A stretch of DNA of 64,000 nucleotides, from positions 1 to 64,000 of the forward strand of contig CAIWFH010000082.1 of NCBI GenBank assembly GCA_903911925.1, written 5' to 3'. Under the pieces are notes generated by a model. It worked only from the letters and a program-made list of their open reading frames with translations. It did not search any database and had not been told where the DNA came from. Positions 34,172 to 43,535 of this stretch are shown here, piece after piece (position 1 is the first letter of the stretch; each line of letters begins with the position of its first letter). This DNA comes from an uncultured Acidobacteriaceae bacterium (GTDB lineage: Bacteria; Acidobacteriota; Terriglobia; Terriglobales; Acidobacteriaceae). Both the position numbers and the translations under genes were made by a program.

Positions 34172-34459
34172 GTGAAACGAGAACTGGACAGCCTGGTGAC
34201 GCAAATGCATTCCAGCGGCATCCGCTACGAAGATGCCGTGCGCGAATTCAAAAGGCAGTATTTGCGTGAAGTTTTGATTACGCACCGGGGAAACCAGTGC
34301 AAGGCGGCTGAAGAGTTGGGGATGCACCGCAACACCCTCAGCCGCACCATGGCGGAATTAGGGCTCAACCTGGCAGAAGTGCGCGCCGGCCTCAAGCGTC
34401 CGCCCCGCAGCGAACGTCCTGTATTTGGCGCTGTCAATCAGAGGCTCCGCCAGGGCTGA
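34172..34459 (+). CDS. Fis-family helix-turn-helix DNA-binding protein
   Basis: 95 aa from GTG 34172, where GAGGA sits 4 bases ahead; a longer frame from 34082 overlaps cvpA and lacks a site. The C-terminal half is the Fis HTH_8 domain: YLREVLITHRGNQCKAAEEL then GMHRNTLSRTMAELGL, matching the recognition helix of Fis and of NtrC-type activators. There is no AAA+ domain, so it is a small stand-alone factor that could bend DNA or regulate nearby genes. It is encoded in a tight run between cvpA and an HAD phosphatase. Confidence 0.9.
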   Translation: MKRELDSLVTQMHSSGIRYEDAVREFKRQYLREVLITHRGNQCKAAEELGMHRNTLSRTMAELGLNLAEVRAGLKRPPRSERPVFGAVNQRLRQG

Positions 34460-34471
34460 CCGTTGCAGAGA

Positions 34472-35212
34472 ATGATGGATAAAGACTCCCAGACCAACGA
34501 TGCGCGCGTCGCGATTGAACCCGGCTTTGCCTGGGACGGTCAGAACGCCTACCTGTTCGATATTGACGGGACAATCCTCCGCGACCCCAACCGCGTCCAC
34601 ATGGACTCCCTTGCCTCCAGCGTGCGCCGGGTGACAGGCTTTGAAGTGACGCTGGCCGGGATAGCTTTGCACGGCAGCACCGACACGGCGATTTTGGCCG
34701 AAGCCTGCCGACAGGCGGGCATTCCTGCCGAAGTGCTAGAGGCCAAGGTCCAGGCCATCCTCGACGCCATGTGCGAAACAGTAACCCGGCGCCGGAACGA
34801 AATCCAGCCGGTTCGCATGCCCGGGATTGAAGATACTCTTCGCCACCTGGCGCAGCACGGCGCCCTGCTCGGCGTGGCCACCGGCAACCTCGAAACCATC
34901 GGCTGGGTCAAGATTGAAGAGGCGGGATTGCGCGAGTGGTTCCACTTTGGCGGTTTCAGCGATCATTTTCCCGACCGTGCCGAGTTGGTAGGTCATGCAG
35001 CGCTGAAAGCCAGGCACCTTGCCGGCAAAGACGCCCGTGTCTGCGTGGTCGGCGATACGCCTCGCGACATCGAAGCCGCGCACGCCAACTCCCTCGGCGT
35101 CATAGCAGTGGCCACCGGCCACTCCAGCTTTGACGAATTGCTTGAATACCGGCCGGAGGTCTGCGCCTCGTCGCTGGCCGCTCTGCTTGCGCAGACCGGG
35201 ACCGCGCAGTGA
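34472..35212 (+). CDS. HAD-superfamily phosphatase, phosphoglycolate phosphatase-like
   Basis: About 246 aa. HAD motif I LFDIDGTIL carries the nucleophile and acid aspartates, motif II is in LGVATGNL, and motifs III/IV are around KARHLAGKD and VVGDTPRDIEAA. The cap (HMDSLASSVRRVTGFE to EAKVQAILDAMCE) is the helical C1 type, as in Gph and PgmB-like enzymes. Substrate not determinable. The ATG at 34472 was chosen, with the tandem ATG at 34475 equally possible. The stop overlaps the GTG of the secretin gene by 4 bases. Confidence 0.9.
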   Translation: MMDKDSQTNDARVAIEPGFAWDGQNAYLFDIDGTILRDPNRVHMDSLASSVRRVTGFEVTLAGIALHGSTDTAILAEACRQAGIPAEVLEAKVQAILDAMCETVTRRRNEIQPVRMPGIEDTLRHLAQHGALLGVATGNLETIGWVKIEEAGLREWFHFGGFSDHFPDRAELVGHAALKARHLAGKDARVCVVGDTPRDIEAAHANSLGVIAVATGHSSFDELLEYRPEVCASSLAALLAQTGTAQ

Positions 35213-37176
35213 CGACGCAGCACTTTCTCGCGTTCCCGGAAACCAGGAACCGGCCCGGGCGCAGATTGAGTGCCTGTTTGTTTACCGCCGCGCTTCTCGC
35301 GCTTGCGGCATCCGCCTTGCAGGCCCAGACGGCCGCCCCTCAAGCTCAGCCCACCGCTGCGAATCAGGCTGTCGCGCCGCCTGCCAAGTCCGCGCCGGCA
35401 GTATCCGCCAAGGCTCAGCGGCGCGCCGCCAAGCTTTACCTGGCGGCCGCGAAGCTGTTTGAAGCTCAGCAGTTCCAGCAGGCGATGGACATCTACCAGC
35501 AAGCGACCGCGATTGACCCATCCAATCCGGACTATGCGCTGGCGGTCGAGGTGGCTCGCAGTCACCTGGTAACCGCGCTCATCCAGGATGCTGCCAAAAA
35601 CCGCATTCAAGGCGATGCGGCAGGTGCGCGCGCAGCGCTGGCTCATGCCCGGGATCTTGATCCAAAGAACGCACTGGTCACTCAACATCTCCACGAGTTG
35701 AGCGACGACCGGTTGGCCGGTGAAGCCGCTCCTCCTTACGAGAGGGGGGCCACGACGATTGGCGCAGAAGCTGTGCTGGCTCCCGTTCAGGGCATCCACA
35801 GCTTCCATCTGCACACTGACCAGCGCTCGGCCATCCAGCAGATATTCCGGGCCTATGGCCTTGAATCAACAGTGGACTTGAGCGTCCGGGCCGTTCAGCT
35901 AAAACTGGATATAGACAACGCCACCTTTGCGCAGGCCATGCATACACTGTCCATGGTGACCAACTCGTTCTATGTCGCGCTCGATGCGCATCGCGCGATC
36001 GTGGCCCGGGACACCAAGGAGAACCGCCAGCAATTTACGCGCCAGGAGATGGAGACCGTCTATCTCCCGGGGCTGACCCAAACCGAGCTGACCGATGTGG
36101 GCAACCTGGCAAAGAACGTCTTCGAAGTGCCGCAGTCCGTGGTTCAGCAGTCTGGCGGGACCATCACCCTTCGCGCTCCCCAGGCAAATCTGGATGCCTT
36201 TAACGCCACTGTCCGCGAATTGCTCGATGGCCGCAGCCAGGTTCTGCTCGACATCCGCCTCATCCAGCTTGGGCACACCGGCGAGCGCAATACCGGCGTC
36301 CAACTGCCGCAGCAGATGGGGGTCTTCAACGTCTATGCCGAGGCCCAGTCCATCTTGAATTCGAACCAGAGCCTGGTGCAGCAGATCATTGCGTCCGGAT
36401 TGGCCTCTCCCACCGATTATCTGGCCATCATCGGAATCCTTCTTGCGTCCGGCCAGATTAGCAATCCTCTTTTAACAAATGGGTTCGCCACGTTTGGCGG
36501 AGGCAATCTCTCTACCTTCGGCCTGGCGCCGGGCACCACCAATGTGACCCTCAGCCTCAACTCCTCCGATTCGCGGGAACTGGATCAACTGCAGTTGCGC
36601 CTGGGCGATGGCGAGGCCGGAACTCTGCGCCTGGGAACCCGCTATCCCATTCAGACTTCGTCGTACTCAGCAAGCGTGTCGACGGGCAGCGTAAACATTC
36701 CCGGACTCACCGGCGCGGGCAGTTCCAGCGCCCTGAGCTCGCTGCTGGCGTCGCAAAGCAGCATCCCGCCGATTCCGCAGGTCGAGTACCAGGATCTCGG
36801 CATGACCCTGAAGGCTACTCCCAAGGTGATGCGCAGCGGAGACGTCGCCCTGAGCATCGAAATGAAAATCGACGCGCTGGCGGGGGGGGCACTTAACGGC
36901 AACCCGATCCTGGATAACCGCGCCTACTCCGGCGTGGTGACGCTGGGGCAGGGCGAGGCAGTGGAAGTGGTAAGCGAACTGTCGAAGCGGGAAAGCCGGG
37001 CCATCAGCGGCGTGCCCGGATTGAGCGAAGTTCCGGGTCTGAATAACCTCACCGGCAAGGACAATACCACCGACTATTCAACCCTGCTGGTGATCATGAC
37101 GCCTCACGTCATCCGAGGCACCCAGGCCGCCGGCCACTCGCCCATGATGCGCGTAGAGCGCAACCAGCCACGCTAG
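35209..37176 (+). CDS. Secretin-domain outer membrane protein with TPR region
   Basis: 655 aa with a signal peptide (to about residue 40, ending ALQAQ). It then has a Pro/Ala-rich linker, a TPR-like helical part (about 65-170: AAKLYLAAAKLFEAQQFQQA), N-domains and a C-terminal secretin/type II-III secretion domain (about 415-640) ending in YSTLLVIMTPHVI. Such proteins form gated outer-membrane rings in type II, type III or type IV pilus systems. No other secretion or pilus gene is nearby, so this is an orphan or part of a split system. It starts at GTG 35209, coupled to the HAD gene. Confidence 0.88.
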   Translation: MTTQHFLAFPETRNRPGRRLSACLFTAALLALAASALQAQTAAPQAQPTAANQAVAPPAKSAPAVSAKAQRRAAKLYLAAAKLFEAQQFQQAMDIYQQATAIDPSNPDYALAVEVARSHLVTALIQDAAKNRIQGDAAGARAALAHARDLDPKNALVTQHLHELSDDRLAGEAAPPYERGATTIGAEAVLAPVQGIHSFHLHTDQRSAIQQIFRAYGLESTVDLSVRAVQLKLDIDNATFAQAMHTLSMVTNSFYVALDAHRAIVARDTKENRQQFTRQEMETVYLPGLTQTELTDVGNLAKNVFEVPQSVVQQSGGTITLRAPQANLDAFNATVRELLDGRSQVLLDIRLIQLGHTGERNTGVQLPQQMGVFNVYAEAQSILNSNQSLVQQIIASGLASPTDYLAIIGILLASGQISNPLLTNGFATFGGGNLSTFGLAPGTTNVTLSLNSSDSRELDQLQLRLGDGEAGTLRLGTRYPIQTSSYSASVSTGSVNIPGLTGAGSSSALSSLLASQSSIPPIPQVEYQDLGMTLKATPKVMRSGDVALSIEMKIDALAGGALNGNPILDNRAYSGVVTLGQGEAVEVVSELSKRESRAISGVPGLSEVPGLNNLTGKDNTTDYSTLLVIMTPHVIRGTQAAGHSPMMRVERNQPR

Positions 37177-37742
37177 CAGCCATCTGAAAGCGGGGCCGAG
37201 GCCGCCCGGCCCGGCTGTAAGTCTTTTGTTTCGATGGGTCGAAAAGGGTTTTTTCGATCTAATCCTTTTATTTTGATGGGATTGCGACAAAAGTGAGGGA
37301 GGGGGTGGGGTAAATCGCCTTCTTGGGGGTACGGACCAGTCTGCTAGTTTTCTCTCGGCGGGGGAGGGTTGGACGGCTTGGACCACGGTGGTTTCTTCAG
37401 TTGCGGTCATTTTGTCTCGGCAATTTTGATTGTGCGCCGGACAGGCATAATTATCCGCAAACGGGTGACGAAAATCGACAGCGGTCAGGGATCAGGGAAA
37501 GTCCGGCTGGTTGGGGTTCGTGGCGTTCGAGAAGGCGGCTTAAGGGGATTGACGGGGGCATCGCGAACGGATTCCGGGCTGAGGTCTGTGGGCTCTCCGG
37601 TCCCCGAATGCGAGGGACCCGGGGCACCCTCATTTGTGGTTTGGAAGCATCCCGGGATCGGGGTCACCTGCCACCTGCGCTACTGCTGTATCGCGATGTA
37701 CCTAGCACCCCGAAGCAGTCTGACGCCCCCGTCGCCTCGCAG
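37177..37742. other. 566-base gap, no gene seen
   Basis: Reading frames here are low-complexity or shadows. There is AT-rich sequence near 37220-37280 and a G-rich run at 37296-37310 with a further G5 at 37325-37329. No hairpin terminator or promoter was convincing. The secretin gene ends at the left and the C45-type gene ends at the right, so it is a convergent spacer. Confidence 0.5.
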
Positions 37743-39179
37743 CTACCTTCGCTCTCCCGCGCTGAAAGCCGTCCAGGGGCCGGCTTTCATGTCCTTGAGA
37801 ATCGGCTTGAGATAGCCGTACTCGGGATGAGCGGCCAGAAACGGCGCAGCCAGAAAGTCGTCCCCGCAGGGATGACCGGCGTGCCCGATGAGCGACATCT
37901 TCCCTGCCATTTCAGAATCCATCACCTTCCCGGTTACCGCTCCGTGCGGCGCATAGGGTCCCAGGTCCCACACCGGAACCCCGCGCGGGTCCTTGTCGAT
38001 GTGCCCGCAGAGCGACCGCTCATCGGCGTCCACCTTGCCGGTGTAGCTGTCAACGTGGTCTGAAAGAAACTGCTCGGCAAGCTCCACGTCGATCTTCCCT
38101 TTCGCCTGCGCAATCTGCCTCTCCGCCGAAACCCTGCGCGCGTTGGGCGAGCTGGAGAGATTGTTCAAGTCGAAGCGGTCGGTCTCTTCCTTGATCAGTT
38201 TCGGATCGCGCGCAAAGTTTGAGCTGACAAAGTACCCGTCTTTGCTGCGCCACAGCGGCGTGTTCTTCAGCCCCAGTTCCAGGTATGCGATCTCGCCGGT
38301 CTTGCGGTCTCCGATCAGCCAGTCGTTGGCATAGCCGCCATTGTTGCCTTCCTTGATGAGGGCTACATACTCGTCGATGGACGCGGCATACTGCATCGCC
38401 TTGCGCGAGCGCACAAACTCGGGCTTGCCATTCGGCTCCCAGCCTTCAAACTGCGTGATAGTGGTTTCGGTAATCATAAGCCCTGCATCGTTCACGCCAA
38501 AATCGTCCTGGCTGGTTATCACGCCAGGCACGCCATCCATCAGCATGCGGTGTCCGCGGGCCGGCTGAATGTCAAAGATCACCGTCCAGCGCGCGCCCTC
38601 GGCGTAGCTTGACCAGTTGTTGTGGGCGATCACGATCTTGCCGCCGCTGGTATAGCTGCCGGTGGCGATGAACGCGGAGCAGCGTCCTTCGGGTGAGATA
38701 TGCGGCGCATTGGCGGCATGCTCGCGCTTGTTGAGCCAAGGCACGTAATACTGGGTCAGTTCCTCGATGCCGCCGTTCAGGGCCACAATGTCCCACACAT
38801 CCAGCTTCACGCCCTTTGATTGAACGCCCCTGGCAATGCCTTCCAGTTCCTGCTGGTACTCGGCGTCGATGTGCGGCCAAAGCATCTTGCGGCTGGACTC
38901 GCGATAGAAATTCCAATCCCGCCCGGTGTCGTGGGCGCTTTCAAGCTTGATGACCGCGACCATGTCTTCAATCTCCGCAGCCAGCAGAGCGCCGTGCTGG
39001 AAACCCATCTGCGAGGGGTTGCCTTCAAGATGCACGTAGGTCCAGCCGCCTCTTTCAAAGCGGTAGCCCTTTGAGGCATCGTCGCGGATGGGCAGAGTGG
39101 ACTGGGCACCAACCAAAGATGCGGCGGCGGCAAAAAAACACAGAATGAGCGTGAGCTTGCGGGGAAGCAGGCAGACCAT
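37743..39179 (-). CDS. Exported C45/phospholipase B-like Ntn hydrolase
   Basis: 478 aa with a signal peptide (about 1-25, ending LVGAQ). The region EGRCSAFIATGSYTSGGKIV gives a candidate nucleophile C167 that becomes N-terminal after self-cleavage, followed by IAHNNWSSYAEG. This is the pattern of the acyl-CoA:6-aminopenicillanate acyltransferase/phospholipase B-like group (peptidase C45 and PLBD types). The order of the earlier region (NPSQMGFQHGALLAAEI) fits. It probably hydrolyses an amide or ester bond on an exported substrate. It lies 53 bases downstream of the frameshifted nucleotidyltransferase gene and may share its transcript. Confidence 0.8.
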   Translation of the reverse strand: MVCLLPRKLTLILCFFAAAASLVGAQSTLPIRDDASKGYRFERGGWTYVHLEGNPSQMGFQHGALLAAEIEDMVAVIKLESAHDTGRDWNFYRESSRKMLWPHIDAEYQQELEGIARGVQSKGVKLDVWDIVALNGGIEELTQYYVPWLNKREHAANAPHISPEGRCSAFIATGSYTSGGKIVIAHNNWSSYAEGARWTVIFDIQPARGHRMLMDGVPGVITSQDDFGVNDAGLMITETTITQFEGWEPNGKPEFVRSRKAMQYAASIDEYVALIKEGNNGGYANDWLIGDRKTGEIAYLELGLKNTPLWRSKDGYFVSSNFARDPKLIKEETDRFDLNNLSSSPNARRVSAERQIAQAKGKIDVELAEQFLSDHVDSYTGKVDADERSLCGHIDKDPRGVPVWDLGPYAPHGAVTGKVMDSEMAGKMSLIGHAGHPCGDDFLAAPFLAAHPEYGYLKPILKDMKAGPWTAFSAGERR

Positions 39180-39232
39180 CTGAAACCTCCAGATTGCTCT
39201 GAAGATAGTACCAAGAATCGGGCGTCGCGTTC

Positions 39233-41259
39233 TTAGCGCTTTTTCGCGGACTTGGGCGCAGGCTTCTTCACAGCGGGCTTCGACGGCTTCGATGCCTTCG
39301 CGGCGGCGGTCTTCGCGGGCTTTGTTTTTGAGAGCAAAACCTTGCTTGCCGAGCCTTTGAAAGCGCCTTTCACGACGGGCTTGGCAGGCTTTTTCACCGG
39401 CGCCTTGGCTGGAGCCTTCACCTGAGCCTTTTTGGGAGCAGGTTTGGCAGCCACTTTCAGCTTGGTCCCGTTCGATCCTTTGACAGCAACAGGAACTGGC
39501 TCTGCTTTTTTCGCGGCCGGAACAGGCGCTGGTTTCGCCTTCTCTGCCGGGGCAGCAGCCCTCACCGGATGGGTCACAGCCGGCTTGGCTTCAATCTTCG
39601 CCTTTGGCGAAGGCTGCGGCACGGCTGCCTTCGCGGGCTTGGCGCTCTTTGCCGGAACCGCTGCCGGCGTGGGAGTGGTTTTCTCAGCCTTTGGCGGGGC
39701 GGACGGCTTGGGAGCGCGTTTGGGCGGTTCGGGCTCAGCCTTCACGGGCTCTTCTTCTTCCTCATCGTCGCCGGGCTCGTCGTCTACTGAAAGGCTGCCG
39801 TCCTCTGGAATCTTCGGGATGCCCATGCCTATGCCCAGGTCGTCGTCATCGCCACCGATATCGTCCAGGTCCTCATCCTCGTCCAGGCTGTCCTCAGCTT
39901 CTTCGTCGTCGTCAAACTGCTCCTTGACCTTGGCTTCGGCGCCACGCTTGGCGCGCGGCCGCTTGATGGTCACCTGCGGAGGCGGCGCCGGCGGCGAATG
40001 CGGCTCAAGGAAGGCGCGCATCTGCTCTGGAATCCCAAGCTTGCCGTCGATCAGTTGAAGGAAGATGGAATGCACGATTTCGTGGTAACCCGCCAGTTCC
40101 GGCGTAATCCGCATCTCCTGCATCAGGGCATGGGGAATGCGCTGACGCGCCTCAGGCCACGCCTTGAGGAACTGGTTGAAGCGATCGAGAACCGGCGCGC
40201 TCTTGCTGGTAAATCCAAGCCAGAGAATCGCTTCCGGGTCGTACGTTGTAAACAGCTTGTAGCACGCCGAGGGGGTCGCGTTCTCCTTGGCCAGCAGCAC
40301 CTTGGCAAACCGGCAGCCATTGAGTCCAGGTTGTTCCACTCCTCAACAAATCCCGGGCGCAGCATCTGCTTCTTCAAAGCCGAAAGTTCTTTCGGATTCA
40401 GCTTGGCGGTAAGCAACTGCATCTGCGCGGCCGACATGTCGGCATGGACCCCCTGCACCAGCAGTTCCACTGCCAGCTCATGCAGCGCCTTGAGTTTCTC
40501 CTCGTCCACCTTGGTTGGGGTCCAGGCCGGGAACAGTACCTTTGTCCAGCCTTCCGCATCCAGCGCCTGCAGCACTTTCAGCGCATCTTCTTCGTGGCCA
40601 ATCTGTTCCAGTTCTTCGCTGCGCGCGTGCTCCGAGAGATACTCGATCACCCCATCGCCCTTGGCGTTCTCATAGCGCGTCTGGGTCTTCTGGTCCATCT
40701 CCCAGCCAAGCCGCGCGATATAGCGGGTGGCGCGAATCAGCAGCGCGGGCTCCTCGATAAAGCCGTAATTTGACGCCAGCCGCAGTGTCCGGCTCTCAAT
40801 ATCCGCCGCACCGTTCAAGGGGTCCATCAGCAGGCCAAACGACCCTTCGTTCAGCGAGATGGCCATGGCGTTGACCGTAAAATCCCGGCGGCGCAAGTCT
40901 TCTTGAATGGAAGTGGAATGGAAAACCGGCTTACCCGGCTTGGGGTATTCATTTCGGTGTGCGCTGACAACGTCCAGGCGGACCGTTCCGGGAAAACACA
41001 GATAGAGAGAGTGGGAGGCTTCATCTTCGCCCCACACATTGCCGCCAAGTTTCTCTATTATTTTCTTTAGCTTGAGAGCGTTTCCATGAACTGAAACTTC
41101 AAGGCCGCGAACCGCATGGCCACTGGTCAGGTCGCGAACCGCGTCCCCGGTCAGGAACAAAAGCATTGAAGCTTCCCGGGCTGCCTCGCGCATCTGGCGC
41201 AAGGCGTTCTGCTGGTCGGCCGATAGCCGGTTTTCCAAAAGGTAAATGTAGTCGGGCAT
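39233..41259 (-). pseudogene. CCA-adding/poly(A) polymerase-like protein, frameshifted, long tail
   Basis: Two overlapping frames make one protein of about 670 aa. The first (from 41259) has the nucleotidyltransferase and RRDFTVNAMA (124-131) core. The second, entered near 40315-40345, continues with the C-terminal helical part. In the active site the usual GG is GD (TGDAVRD) and the metal-binding DxD is G52-L-E54, so catalysis is doubtful. A D96 is present at the third carboxylate position. The last about 255 residues (39233-40000) are a Lys/Ala/Pro-rich tail preceded by an acidic stretch of Asp/Glu. The frameshift may be a sequencing error or a true mutation. Confidence 0.75.
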
Positions 41260-41450
41260 TCCGTTCCCTGCTTCCGCCGTTGTTTACCCCTGCCCAAGTG
41301 CCTGATGTTGTTGCGCTTACAGGACGATTCAGCAGGGTTGGCAAACCAGTACCTTAACACATTTTGTTGGGGTTGGAAAGGTCAAAATGCACCTGATTCG
41401 CTGCTATCTGCCTTCGCGGCCCGTTGTTCGCCGTGCGACAATCCAAATCG

Positions 41451-41978
41451 ATGGCCTCAGCACGAAAGCCGGTGATCGTACGGAAACTCTCCCGCGACTG
41501 GTGCGCCGGCTATGCAGGAACGCGGTTCGGACAGGATTCGGCGGAACTCGAAATTCTGGAGCCGGGCGGCAAAGTGCTGCGCATCGCCTGGGACCAGGTC
41601 AAGTGGGTTTGCTACGTGCGCGACCTGCCCCAATCCAGCGACCAGGTCAACCCTGAGCGGCTGATGCACAAGCGCTTTGCCGTCCGGCCCCGCACCGCAG
41701 GCCTGTGGCTGCGGATGACTCTTACCGATGGAGAGGAACTGGAGGGTCTGGCGGCCAACGACATCTCCCTGGTTGGCGGCGCAGGCCTGCTGCTGACCCC
41801 GCCGGATACGCGCTCGAACACGCAGAGGATTTACGTGCCTCGCCAGGCCATCCAATCCCTTGAAGTGGTCAGCCTGATTGGCGGCGCAAGCCGCGCAGGG
41901 GCTGCGGGCAGCGCCAAGGCTGCGAGGCAGGCCCTCGAACAGCCGGAACTGTTCCCGATCGAAACAGATACGAATTAG
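41451..41978 (+). CDS. Conserved hypothetical protein (DUF6982-like)
   Basis: 175 aa from the ATG at 41451; a longer frame begins at 41424. Beta-rich: PVIVRKLSRDWCAGY, LEILEPGGKVLRIAW, KWVCYVRDLPQS, GLWLRMTLTDGEELEGLAAN and LLLTPPDTRSNTQRIYVPR. The arrangement resembles a PilZ- or SH3-like small domain family I recall from Acidobacteria, function unknown. It contains no signal peptide or membrane segment. It is 40 bases upstream of lpxD on the same strand and may be co-transcribed. Confidence 0.82.
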   Translation: MASARKPVIVRKLSRDWCAGYAGTRFGQDSAELEILEPGGKVLRIAWDQVKWVCYVRDLPQSSDQVNPERLMHKRFAVRPRTAGLWLRMTLTDGEELEGLAANDISLVGGAGLLLTPPDTRSNTQRIYVPRQAIQSLEVVSLIGGASRAGAAGSAKAARQALEQPELFPIETDTN

Positions 41979-42018
41979 CAGGGAGCAGCCCCGGGGCGAT
42001 TCCGGTACAATCTCTTCG

Positions 42019-43071
42019 ATGAAGCTAGGCGAGTTGGCAAGCAAGCTGGGCGCGGAGTTGCGCGGAGATGCGGACGTTGAAGTCACCGGCGTCAAGGGCA
42101 TAGAGGAAGCCGGACCCGCGGAGGTGACCTTCGTGGCCAATCCCCGGTACACATCGCTGGCCCGCACCACCCGGGCCGCGGCGGTGCTGGTAGAGCCGGA
42201 GTTTCCTGAGATCGCGGCGGCAACGCTGCGCATCAAAAACCCCTACCTGGCCTTCTCCCGGACCCTGGGCCTGTTTTACCAGCCGCCTTCGTATGCTCCC
42301 GGCATTCATGCCACGGCGGCGATCGACCCCACCGCCGAGATTGGCGAAGGGGCGCATATCGGTGCCTACGTGGTGGTGGGACCGCATGTGCAACTGGGCG
42401 CGCACGCCACGCTGCTGCCCCACGTTGTGCTCTATCCCGGCGTAAAGACGGGCACCCACTTCTTCGCCCATGCCCATGCCGTGGTGCGCGAGAACTGCCA
42501 ATTGGGCGACCATGTGACGCTCGAAAACGGCGTCATCATCGGGGCAGACGGATTTGGATTCGCTAAAAACGAAGCCGGTCATTGGGAGAAGATTCCCCAG
42601 TCCGGGCCGGTGCGGCTGGGCAACCGCGTGGATGTGCAGGCCAACGCCTGCATCGACCGGGCCACCGTGGGCGCGACAGAGATAGGCGACGGGACCAAGG
42701 TGGACAACCTGGTCCAGGTGGGCCACGGCTCCAAGGTAGGCGAAAATTCCCTGCTCTGCTCGCAGACCGGATTGGCCGGCTCCTCGGTGATAGGCAATAA
42801 CGTGATTCTCGCCGGCCAGGTGGGCATCGCGGGCCACTGCACGGTGGGCGACGGCGTCATTCTGACCGCGCAATCGGCTGTTTCGCACGATGTTCCTCCG
42901 GGAAAGATGATCTCCGGCTCTCCGGGCTTCGACAACCGTGTCTGGCTGCGGGCCGTCACCATCTTTCAGCGGCTGCCGGAACTGCTCAAGCGGCTTGACA
43001 GGCTTGAGAAGAAAGTCGCGGCCCAATCACCACCGGAACAAGCGCCCGTCGAAAGCGAGAAAGAACAATGA
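42019..43071 (+). CDS. lpxD: UDP-3-O-(3-hydroxyacyl)glucosamine N-acyltransferase
   Basis: Third enzyme of lipid A synthesis: adds a 3-hydroxyacyl chain from acyl-ACP to the N-2 of the glucosamine. 350 aa from ATG 42019. An N-terminal uridine-binding domain (MKLGELASKLGAEL to AFSRTLGLF) precedes a left-handed beta helix of hexapeptide repeats (about 105-320). The active-site histidine lies in VQVGHGSKVG. There is a C-terminal helix with LPELLKRLDRLEKKV. Its presence shows an outer membrane with lipid A. The stop overlaps the next small gene (ATGA). Confidence 0.96.
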   Translation: MKLGELASKLGAELRGDADVEVTGVKGIEEAGPAEVTFVANPRYTSLARTTRAAAVLVEPEFPEIAAATLRIKNPYLAFSRTLGLFYQPPSYAPGIHATAAIDPTAEIGEGAHIGAYVVVGPHVQLGAHATLLPHVVLYPGVKTGTHFFAHAHAVVRENCQLGDHVTLENGVIIGADGFGFAKNEAGHWEKIPQSGPVRLGNRVDVQANACIDRATVGATEIGDGTKVDNLVQVGHGSKVGENSLLCSQTGLAGSSVIGNNVILAGQVGIAGHCTVGDGVILTAQSAVSHDVPPGKMISGSPGFDNRVWLRAVTIFQRLPELLKRLDRLEKKVAAQSPPEQAPVESEKEQ

Positions 43072-43442
43072 AAGCACGAGCCAGTTTGTTGCTTGCAATT
43101 GCGGCGCCCGGGGTGTTTGCGGTCTGCGGCTGCCACTCCTATCACATTGAAACCACGGTCGAGAACCGCACCGGGGGCGCCATCCAGCTTCTCGAAGTTG
43201 AGTATCCCAGCGCCAGCTTCGGGGCTGACACGCTGGCATCCGGCGCAGATTTCCACTACCGGATTCAGCTGCGCGGAAGCGGCCCTCTGAAAGTGCAATA
43301 TACGGCCGGCGACAGCCGCCAAGGCCAGGTGACGCAAATCGACGGACCGACGGTTGCCGAACGGCAAGAAGGCAAGCTTGAGATCGTCTTGTTGCCCGCC
43401 GGCAAGGCAGAGTTTCACCCCGAACTGACGCCCCAGCAGTAA
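43068..43442 (+). CDS. Small lipoprotein, function unknown
   Basis: 124 aa. The N-terminus is hydrophobic and ends in VCGC (about residues 19-22), which resembles a lipobox, so an exported lipoprotein is likely. The rest (FHYRIQLRGSGPLKVQYTAG) is a beta-rich domain I cannot assign. It begins within the lpxD stop (ATGA), so expression is coupled to lipid A synthesis; a role in the envelope is plausible but unproven. Confidence 0.72.
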   Translation: MKARASLLLAIAAPGVFAVCGCHSYHIETTVENRTGGAIQLLEVEYPSASFGADTLASGADFHYRIQLRGSGPLKVQYTAGDSRQGQVTQIDGPTVAERQEGKLEIVLLPAGKAEFHPELTPQQ

Positions 43443-43535
43443 AATGAGGTCCATTAAGAGCAAATCCTGGATTCTGACCCATTTTCTACTACTCGGGCGA
43501 TTTTTGCGTGAAAAGCTTAGAGTAGAACTCACTCA

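Noticed and set aside
37323..38063. 246-codon plus frame across the gap at 37.3 kb
   Set aside because: Unusual composition, no homology seen, and its right part is antisense to the C45-type gene.
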